Assembly (NCBI GenBank): GCA_015680685.1
Contig: MNCI01007854.1
Span: 62,001-126,000 of the forward strand
Length of the DNA stretch: 64,000 bases
Source of the DNA: Gnetum montanum
Taxonomy: Eukaryota > Streptophyta > Gnetopsida > Gnetales > Gnetaceae
Direction of reading: 5' to 3'
Of this stretch, positions 55,118 to 64,000 are shown piece after piece (positions within the stretch are counted from its first letter, which is position 1; every line of letters starts with the position of its first letter). The notes below the pieces were generated by a model that ran no database searches, was not told the DNA's origin, and worked only from the letters and a program-made list of their open reading frames with translations. The translations under genes and the position numbers were made by a program.

Positions 55118-58100
55118 TCATTTACTAGTCCATTTGAATGGTGCTTCCTTCCTTGTTGACTCCACCAATGACTTGGAAATCTTGGAAAAATTTTCAATAA
55201 ATTGTCTATAATAGCTAGTATTAGACATACATTCTTCTTTTGTTATTAGCCACTGGGTATTTTCTTGTTTTGTGGTTACTAAATACAAATACTTTTGTAC
55301 ATACATTTGTTCTACATAATTGTTGCATGCTAAAATTCTTGTCTTTTGACAATCCAAATTTTCTACATGTAATTGCACCTTGTATCATTATGCAATACAT
55401 GGAACTCTCTAGTTCTATATGACTCCTTATTCAACCTTGGAATCTCCAAGGATAGGTCTCGCATTCCTAATTTAGCATCAGTGGTGCTAAGTTATGCTCT
55501 TCTCATGATGATTGGAAACTCTCTTTTATTATTTTCCACATGAATAACTAGAAAATCAATAGGGTAATACCATTCATTGATGGTGGTTACTACATTTTTC
55601 ACCTAACCCAATGGAGTTGTGATGGACTAATCAGTAAGTTATAATATGTTATAAGTTAATGAAAATAGGTTCCAGGCTTTGTACATGTATTATGAGATTA
55701 AATTCACTTCAAAACTTCAATCTAAAAGAGTCTTGCATGACATATTTCTAGTCATTTACAAATAGATCAAAGGACTTATTAGATTTATTATATTCTTGGG
55801 AAGATTTCTTACTTTAATCTAGTCATTCATTGCATAACTGAGCATCACAATCTTTACATGTGAGTTTTTGTTTGAAAGAAACATAAGTTCTTCTGAAAAA
55901 CTTAGAGGTGTTGAAACTAGAGTTGGAGCCACAACTTTAGATTTGGTTATCTTATCAGGTAGATTGATTGGTCCACCAACCCCTTCATAGGCATGGAAGT
56001 CATCTTAAATAAGGGATGCTTCTAAGGCTTCCGCTCAACTTTCTTGGTACTATCATTTATCTACATGTTGATAGTGCTTATCACATTCTTCTGTTGTGGT
56101 TGTGCCTACAATTCACCTTACATTGGTGGTGATGATACTAGAGGAAGTGGAGTATAAGGATATTGAGAATGCTACAAAGGTTGGCGAGAACCATAAAAAG
56201 GAAATTTGGCTTATGTAGTAGCAAATCTATGGTATTTAAGTGGATAGCAATAATTTAAAGATGCATGAGCTGAGACATCACTTAGGAAAACATGTTTCTG
56301 AATATAATAATCATACAGATCAAGTTCCCTATAGCGTTACTTCTACCATGGTTGTGGGATTCTCCATGATTGTGGATTTTACTACTAATAATGATATTGC
56401 TCTCAAGGTTAAGGAGGAGCCACACTTAGGATAATACAATTGTTGCCTGTAGGATTCTCTACCTTGAGGATTGTAGGATTCTCTACCTTGAGGATAATGA
56501 AATCTCCTTGGCATCTATTTTTTATGAACTTGAGATTTAAAGTATATGTCTTTAGCAACTATCTACTTTGTCTTCTCTTTCACTATCTTCAATGTGGTTG
56601 CAAATTTCTTATCCATGAAATCCCACATCTTTTCAACCTTTGTTTCTATTTAAAAAAACAAATTTTTAAATTGGCAAGATATTTCTCTAAATCACTTTCT
56701 CTCCATTAGTTCTTCTTCTTCTAGCATCTCATACATATGAACATCCTTCTTATGAAGGGATGAATCTTTGTTGTACTCTCATGCACTCTTGTTGTTCTTC
56801 ATCTCTCCTTCTTATTTGGTCATCTATTCCATAAATCTTTGAATCCACTGGGCTTACATTTCTAAAGATCTCCCTTGGGCATGGACACCAAGAGTCTCAC
56901 TTGTCTTGTTATGTAGCCCATCTATGATATGTCTTAGTTATTCCCATTAAGAGAAGTCATTATATGGGCATTTGTGTAATAGTGAATAATATTTACCAAA
57001 TGATGTATTAAGTGATTCATGACTTCCTTATCTCCATTATTAAATCTATTTCCTCAAATTGAACACTGATAATTAGGTTTGGTACTTGTCATTGAAGAGT
57101 TCCAACATTATGCTCCACCTTGAAAGGACATTCATTTTTACAGATTTGTACCAACTTTCAAATTATTTAGTCAATTTTCTTAGAAACAACTTAAGCTTGT
57201 GCCAATCATTCTCAATATTTTGCAAGATTCAGGCAACATGAAAGGCTTGAAGATGATTTTATAGATATAAATTATAGCCTTGTTCAAATCAAGAAATGTT
57301 GCTCATATCTAGCCACTTGATGCAACTGTCGTTCTAATGTCTAGTTGGAATGCAAAGAACCTCCTACATGTTTATCATGCTTCTTAGAGCTAGTAGTGAT
57401 TTATCATAGTCACATGATTTGTTGAAATCTCTATCATGATTGTGATTCCTTTTGTGCTCTCCACCATACCTTATACCATTTTTATGCTCTTGATTCCTAT
57501 CTCTATTCAAGTCTCTATTCCTTTCACTATCTTCATCTCTGTGACTTCCAAGCTGCTTATGCTAATTTTCTCTTCCATATTTGCCAAATTTTCTACTTTA
57601 ACCTCTATCTATAGCATCTCCTCCTAGTTTATACTCATGCTTGTTAGAGTTAGATGATGAGAATGATGATAAGAATGGAAAACTGAGAGATCCATGTCAA
57701 CTTTATCTTCTTTCATGATTCCTTTAATTATCTCTTTATTTCCTACTAGAAGACCTAGGCCTAGACACACTTTATGTTTTGGGTCTTAGTCCACCTCTTC
57801 CTTGGTTGCTTACTAAGATGGAACATAACCAAGGATTGCTTGTTTTATCAATATTGAAGATAGAATGTTGTTAGTAATAGAACCTTCCTGATTGGTAATT
57901 AGTATCCTCTTTCTTTAACTAAGATGTCAATGAGATGGTGGTGTTCTTTCTCTTACTAATTTCATGATATGCTTTTATGAAACAACCTTTTTTTGAGTTG
58001 GGATTATATGGAATAATATGGTCTAAACATTTCACCAACCACTTTGTACTCATTTATAATAGTTCCTAATCCAATCTTCATGATTACAACAATGAGCATT

Positions 58101-58270
58101 CATGGACTTGCCTAATCATGTGGCAATATAATGTTACCTTGCAAAACTTGCCATTTCATTTTTTCATCCTAGTGGAAGACAAAGGCAAATTCTATATAGT
58201 AGGGATTTGGATGACTGTAAATGGCTTTTACTTGATAAAGCATATCATCATCATTGCCTCTTGTAGTCTT
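55118..58270 (-). pseudogene. Element E1 gag, protease and RT fragment
   Basis: Gag N-terminal block near 58200-58120 (LQGNIILP type). Gag core and linker at 57650-56240 are heavily broken. Protease at about 55720 has its DSG region damaged (LLD, stop, S). The open frame 55378-55118 reads YVQKYLYLVTTKQENTQWLI (linker) and then SYYRQFIENFSKISKSLVES, which belongs to the connection behind the RT palm. The whole RT core is missing between them without a frame break. Confidence 0.65.
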
Positions 58271-58438
58271 GTTACTTGGTGGGGAATTAAACATACAAGA
58301 GATAAACATTTTGATTAATTTATGTGTTCTTACAAATTTTTTAATGTTTTTAAAACATGAATCTTTAAATTATTATACAATAAGTTTATATGATCTAACT
58401 TCCTAAACTATCAACACCATCCTTGACAATGATGTCAA

Positions 58439-58695
58439 TGAAAATTAATGAGAGTTCATAATGCCCAACTATATAATCCACAAGTATTACATGTGAGTAT
58501 ATTGTGATTTGTAAAAGATTACTAATACAAGCATTTAGAGAGTTAAGTCATTAATCATTTTCTTCACACTTAGACTATGTATGGCTTCAATGTGCATGAT
58601 CTAGTCCTAAGTGAGATGCATAATTATGATGTTGTTTGACATCTTTAATTAATAGAAGTAAAATATAGAAATTAATTAATCAATCTAATGAACAA
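58439..58695 (-). repeat. Partial 5' LTR of element E1
   Basis: It matches the first 300 bp of the E2 LTR on the + strand until TTAATCAATCTAATGAACAA, where E2 begins. AACAA (58691-58695) is the expected target duplication; the other copy lies outside the window. Confidence 0.65.
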
Positions 58696-59529
58696 TCATG
58701 AGTAGCGAGCAATCCCTATGTCCAACCATACGAATCACTAACATTCACTAAGAAATCTAGTCAAATTCTGTAGACTTTAGGTCTCTAAGTACACTAGGTC
58801 TAAGTACTGAATCTAACAAATGTTATCATTATCTTTTCAGTTTCACTTGTGAAATGCAAGTATATGGTTAAGTGTAACTAAGCCATATGATTTTTATCAT
58901 TTTATATTTATTTTTAAAATTTCCTAAGTGCTAAAAATAAAGTATTTAAATGCTTAATTAATCTAATGAATAATTAATGCTTAACTAGTCCTAACATAAG
59001 CATCCATTCCCATCTTCTGTACACATCCTAAATATGTTACAACGCTACTAGGTTACCAAGCATAAAGCACTACTGGGATTACCAAGCATTAAGTGTATGC
59101 TCAAGATGGTTGTACTTATGTGCTTTAATTATTACTATGAATTAATTAATTAAATGAATTAAAGTAAAGTTCTTAGATAATAAATGCATAAAGTAAACAT
59201 TAGGCTAAGTCCATGTACTACAAGGTTTATGAAGAAAGCTTATCTTTATTGCCATTCACACTAAGGTGCTAAGGTAAAACAGTGCTTGAATAAAGATCTG
59301 TACACTTCTCACTCCTACTGTGGGCATTTAGAAACTATTCTACCTCTAGAAAAACAAAAATGCAAGAGCTTGGTTAGCTACTAATGGATGGATGTCATAA
59401 ATGTAGCTAGTGAGTGCGTATTTATACTCAAGACAGGACATTGCAACAATGTGTACATGTCAAACCCTGCATCAATATGATCATGTCAATGGGATCCTAT
59501 TAACACAACCTAGTGACAATGATTCATCA
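58696..59529 (-). repeat. 3' LTR of element E2
   Basis: TCATGAGTAGCGAGC (+ strand) to TTCATCA; 834 bp. Same LTR family as D. A minus-strand TATA-like stretch is at about 59420-59430. Confidence 0.75.
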
Positions 59530-59749
59530 TAACCCCATGACTGAATGAAAACTCATCCTTAAGTGAACAAAAGAAGAAAAAAGCTCTTTACAAAATTCTG
59601 GGAAGGTATGAGATTATTGACTAATTATTGACACATAACTAACATAAACAAACACTAAGTGCATAAGTGTACAAATTTACAATTCTTACAAAATTTGGTG
59701 TTCATGACAAAAAAATTAAACATCATGACAAAAACTGATAGCACAACTC

Positions 59750-62532
59750 CTCTAGTAGCTTAGAAATAAGGAAGAACATCAAATGATCCTAGGTGGTGGA
59801 GGTTTCTAAGGTGTTGAAGGATCTTCTCCTACCTCCAATGCATGCAACTATTCTGGTTGAGGCTGTGGTTATGGCTGTTCAACTACAGCTACGACTACTA
59901 GTGAAAGATATAAAGCATCCAACAATGCTTTCATCTTCTTCACCTTACTCTAGGGATCACATTGACAAACTAGGCTACGAATTTCTTCTATTCAATATTA
60001 GATGCCTTGATGGTGTTCTACAGCTCCTGGTAGTCATTCATCCTTCAAGCTAAGTTCTTAGCTGTGGATCTTTGATCAGTGAAGGGCTTCCTGAGAACAT
60101 CAAGTTCAAACTTCATCCTTTCAAGTTCTTGCTTTGTCTCCTTATGGTTCTTAAACTCAACCTCATACAATAGGTACAAGTTGGCCACTTGCTTTTCCAA
60201 ATATAACCTTAGCCTTCTGTTAGTCAGCATTACCAAGTTTGCTCAGCAAAGGTTGATGAGCTCCATGTATTCAGTCATCTCCTCAATCTGCAGCTCAACA
60301 TGGATCTCAAGTTTGTTGTACGCATTCAACCCATCAAAGATATGCTACCACATGTCACCTCCTTGCTAGAGCTACTCGATAACCTCATTCAGCTTTATCT
60401 TCACTAGCTTAATTTCTTTTTCATTGATCTCCATCTACAAGCCAACCTGGTCCTTGTAGTGGTTCTTGATCCTTTCAAATTTAAGGGCCTTGATCTTCCA
60501 AGTGGTGATTTCGATTGCAAATCTTTGGCAAAGGGCATGAACCTCCTTAATTAAGAGATTATGATTCTCTACTATCAACCTTCCCAATTTCATTGTCACC
60601 TTGACAAATTTCTCCTGCTATTATCTCATATATTCAATTATTTTCTCCTTTTAGACCTCAACAATATGTAGGTGATGATTTTCCTTGGTTAGACTTGCAT
60701 TTTCCTGACAAACCTCCAACAAGTCCTTCTAATGTTTTAGATAGTGACATTAGCTAAGGACTAGTCAAAGATCATTGACTCCTTTGCATACTCAGCCTAT
60801 TGATGTTTGGACCAAATCTTCTAAAAAGCTTTATCTCTGGTCATTGCTCGATTGAGTACTTGTGTATCAACAAGGTAGGCTCTAAGTTCTGCAACCTCAG
60901 CAGCTAAGCACTTATTCTCAACTCTGGCTATTTCAAGTTACTCCTCAACAATGATGCACTTACTTCTTGCCTCCAACAATGCCAACTAGGTAGTAGTGAG
61001 ATCATCTGGAAGGTTAAAGACCTGCAAAATCGGTTGTCAAGGTCCCAACAATCATTCCAGTAACTCCTCATGTTGGGCCATGCTAAATCTCCTACTTGCC
61101 TTTCTTATAGACATTTGGACATCTCTAAGAGCAATACTATCTAGCACAAATGCCACAATAACATTTAGGACCATGCCCACTCTATCTGCCACCACCTCGA
61201 TCGTTGTTTCCTATCCTCAGTGCTACATCACCAAGATAGTTGTCCCATCACCTCCTCCAAGCGCATTGAGAAGGTAGTGACATTTCTAGAAATTTCTGAG
61301 AATTTCTACTATTCTAGAATGGACACCATTTCCTCTTAGGCACTAGGATTTGAGCACATATCCGCCTTTAGTCATTGGGTAAAGAAATTTGGTGTCGTGC
61401 CCTCTAACTAGCTTATTGTACAAGTTACCTCATTTACATGGCTTAAGGCTAGTTGATAGAAAAACAGGTCACCACTCGAACCAACTTGTTGTTGTTGCAA
61501 GAGTTGTTCTTAAAGCTTTTGCATGCACTCCATAACAACACATGTCTTTGACATCATTTCATGAGTGGTTGGTGGTGGTGGCTGCTCCTCTTCCTTAATC
61601 ATGATAGGGACCTTATCTTTCATCATTTATGCCTAAGAGATGGTAAGAGCATGTCTTAATGTGTCATTGGAGTAGTAGGCTATCCCTTCCATTTTGCATC
61701 ATTGTTTGATCAGGCATGAAAAGGAAAATGCCTTTCTCCCACTTTTTTTTTGGAATTTCTTCTGTATCTCCAAATTGATCAACTTTGAAAGGTTAATGGG
61801 GAAGCTCAAAGCGGCACATGCACGAGCAAAGAAGGTAATCACCTTGTTGGGCCTCACCATTGAATTGAGATGGTAGTCTACTATCTTGAAGTAAGCTCAT
61901 TATGCCATGGTGAGTGCACCATACTCCTTATTGTCCACTCCATAGCATCACTCAATCTACTTCTTTTTGACCTTAAGGTCCACTTGTGTAGAGATCTCTA
62001 CAATATTGGTCCTAATTTCAAGCAAGCCAAGGGCCTCAAATATTACCTTCACCAAGTAAGACATACTTATGTCCTTGATCTTCATAGTGGTGTCTAACTT
62101 CCTATTATTCTAGAAAAGATAGGTCTCTTCCATGTACCACTTCCCACTAGAAGTAATGATTGGCCACATGGGGGAGCTTTGTAGTTAGGTTTTGACATCT
62201 TCTAGGGCAAATTTTGTGAGGGTACCAAAGTTCAATTTTTGAAGAACTAAATGTTGGATATTCCTAGGATAAATTTTCCTAAGGCAGACATCCATCAACA
62301 TGATCTAAAGGTTTGGCCTTGTTGATGCCTCATCCTGGTGGGATTACTCTATTTCAACTTGTGGAATCTAACAGAAAAATTCCACTTCAAGTTCCTCCCA
62401 AAGAGGTCCCATTGCATGGGTTTTTGTTGCCTACTCCTAGGGTTGTTCTTGTTGGCCCCTTTCAATTCTAGGCCACTTGTCCCTTGGTTGGGATGATCCT
62501 CCTTCTTGTAGGCATTTCGATCTTGTTGTCAT
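59750..62532 (-). pseudogene. Element E2 ORF2: globular plus coiled-coil protein, broken
   Basis: The minus-strand ATG at 62532 follows GATTATAG and opens MTTRSKCLQEGG; a second frame gives PTRRRIIPTKGQ. Around 62090-61700 the sequence parallels F ORF2: TMKIKDISMSYLVKVI, EALGL, ISTQVDLKVK and YFKIVDYHLN against F TMKIEGILVSYFVEVI and so on. From about 61000 to 60045 it is Glu/Lys/Leu-rich; the open piece 60236-60045 reads RRLRLYLEKQVANLYLLYEV and ETKQELERMKFELDVLRK, a clear coiled coil. The order of parts is the same as in F. Stops and shifts throughout. Confidence 0.65.
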
Positions 62533-64000
62533 CTATAATCACAACATGAGCAAGGATCAGCATTTGGTGTGTAACTTTATAACATTTGAGTATCTTATCT
62601 CTTGAATTAGTTACACTTGGCTAAGTTGTGATCATGGCAGGTTTGATTATTTTAATATTATTTCATTTTAATGTCTACCAAAGCTCATTAGAAAGGTTTA
62701 ATTTTCTTAAATTAGTGATTTTAATAGTATTTTATTAGCTAAACCTTGTGGGAGTTAGAAAAACTTCAAAAAAATTATTAAAAACCTAAGGTTTGTGGCC
62801 CCCACAATGTAGAGCTTACCTTTAGTAGCTGCATGACCAAAAAACGAGGTGAATCCTATAAGAAGTGTGAAAGATATGTGCTCTAGAAGGTGTTGGGCTT
62901 TGAAAATTCCTTTTGCATGTGTGAGTAAATGAGAAAAATTACTAAGTGTGGTGCTATATGTATAGAATATTTATCATGTGTTGATGAGATCACGTCAATG
63001 TCACCAACTCTATCGAAGGGGCAAAAAGATAAAATTTTTAACTTTTAAAAATTAAGATAAAAATGAAGAGTTTTCACACAAAATTAAAGTCCAAATGAAG
63101 CCCAACAAGTCAAGAATATGATGAAATGCATGAAGAGGGCTAGATGATGCATAAAAAAGAAGATTTTATTAGGAGAATGATTGAGAAATGTCATGAAGGA
63201 GCGCACAACTAGACGTAACCGACATGGAGCACAAGAAATTTAAATGCACAAATTCCTAAGGGATAATAAACTTAACTAACCAAGCTAAGGAGTGTGCAAG
63301 TGGGTCCTCCCCATAGTAGGATCATGCCCTTAATGCCCTTTCATGCCCTCAAACCAAGAAGTTTGTGGGCCCCATGTGTGACTAATGGTTATTGTAAGTT
63401 AAGGACCAAATTACCAAGAGATAATCTAAAAATTTTGACACATCAAACCAAGGCATTGAACAAAACATGAAAAGAGGTAATGAGGTGAAATATGGAGAGT
63501 AGAGATGGATGGGGTGGAGAGTGGAATGGATCCTTGTATCATGGTCACATGAAGTCCCTTGTGGATTATGTGATTAATAAGACCCAATAACATTCATCCT
63601 TAGTCCAAATTAAAACCAACCACTTTTAGTGACTTCACATTAATCCTCCAAGAACAATCCACCCCCTCAAGGCATAATAACATCCCCACAAATCAATCAT
63701 CATTCCTAAAAGAGAAGAAAAGAGAAGTAAGAAGTGAGATGGGCCTTAGTTAGAGGTGACCTTCAAGCATAGGTAACATGTCTTTCTAGTTCCATAACCA
63801 ATGCTTGTAGCCCATTATTTGGTCTAAGGGGTGTGCTTTGAATTCCCTTTATTATTATTATTATTATTATTGTAGTTTTTGGATGGAAACCATACCATGC
63901 ATAGACTTTAGCTTCCTATTTATTTGTCGACAATAGAATGGTGAGAAATCCATGAGAACACTCATGCATCCAAGAGGATAGGCGAGTAAGCATAAAATCA
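62533..64000 (-). other. E2 spacer upstream of ORF2
   Basis: No gene. 63295-63370 matches the B spacer (GGGCATTAAGGGCATGA) and 63690-63900 matches A 3380-3620. An (ATT)n microsatellite is at 63849-63872. Confidence 0.6.

Larger units (their letters stand above)
55080..58695 (-). mobile_element. Element E1: Athila-like, most of RT deleted, 5' LTR split by E2
   Basis: On the minus strand: part of the 5' LTR (58695-58439), primer site remnant (CATTGTCAAGG type, about 58421-58438), gag (58270-55900), protease (55800-55400) and an RT piece (55250-55118). The 3' part is lost at about 55080. E2 lies inside its LTR. Confidence 0.7.
58696..64000 (-). mobile_element. Element E2: ORF2-bearing Athila-like element, 3' part
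   Basis: 3' LTR 58696-59529, PPT (minus GTCATGGGGTTA) at 59530-59541, 3' UTR, ORF2 (62532-59750) and upstream spacer to the window edge. Gag and pol would lie further right. 63700-63900 matches the A 3' region at 3400-3620 in the same orientation. Confidence 0.75.

Overview
The window is nuclear DNA of a large-genome seed plant. Spliced GT-AG introns, Athila- and Tat-type Ty3/gypsy elements, a Ty1/copia element, LINE remnants and a tRNA-derived SINE candidate all point to a plant. A gymnosperm seems plausible because of the old, heavily nested retroelements and the TE-expanded intron, but this is an inference and no marker settles it. Only one host gene is clearly recognised: a nine-exon plant nucleoside hydrolase (uridine ribohydrolase, URH type) on the + strand at 10169-18521. 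Its nine exons join to an uninterrupted 322-residue frame. About 5.2 kb of its 5.8-kb fifth intron is transposon: a minus-strand LINE that was itself split by a Ty1/copia element with a 5-bp target duplication.

Layout. 1-3243: 3' end of a Tat-lineage element (end of integrase, two tandem-repeat blocks, PPT, 3' LTR), inserted in element A. 3244-8599: element A, minus strand, an Athila-like element with gag and protease but no pol, itself inserted in an older + LTR whose end lies at 8600-8802. 8803-10168: gene-proximal DNA with a SINE candidate. 10169-18521: URH gene. 18522-20534: 3' flank with one exon-like patch. 20540-54173: a five-element nest. Element F (+, TSD CCTAG on both sides) contains inverted fragment G (-). 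G contains D (-, paired LTRs, TSD ATAGT/ATTGT), and D was hit by B (+) and C (+, perfect TSD CCAAG that splits the D reverse transcriptase). 54179-55080: flank with a second exon-like patch and a LINE tail. 55080-64000: element E1 (-), with E2 (-) inserted in its 5' LTR and running off the right edge.

How the elements fit together. All Athila-like copies share a diverged tRNA-Asp-type primer site, LTR ends TGATGAG...CTCATCA, and the same gag-protease backbone. D is the only copy with reverse transcriptase, RNase H and integrase, and is the model for an autonomous member. A, B and C lack pol between nearly the same two points, which suggests a non-autonomous gag-protease lineage rather than three random decays. 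F, G, E2 and the remnant end of D carry an extra ORF (called ORF2 here) in the env position: a globular N-terminal part followed by a long coiled coil. In F and E2 its ATG directly follows a splice-acceptor-like sequence. Further family features are repeated TCATGGGGG polypurine motifs (up to four per element), clusters of the palindrome CGATATCG upstream of the TATA box in A, B and C, and in-frame stops that fall mainly at Gln, Arg and Trp positions. None of the element proteins appears intact. Two gaps in the sequence (one n at 12644; 90 n followed by 16 G at 45815-45920) limit what can be said there.
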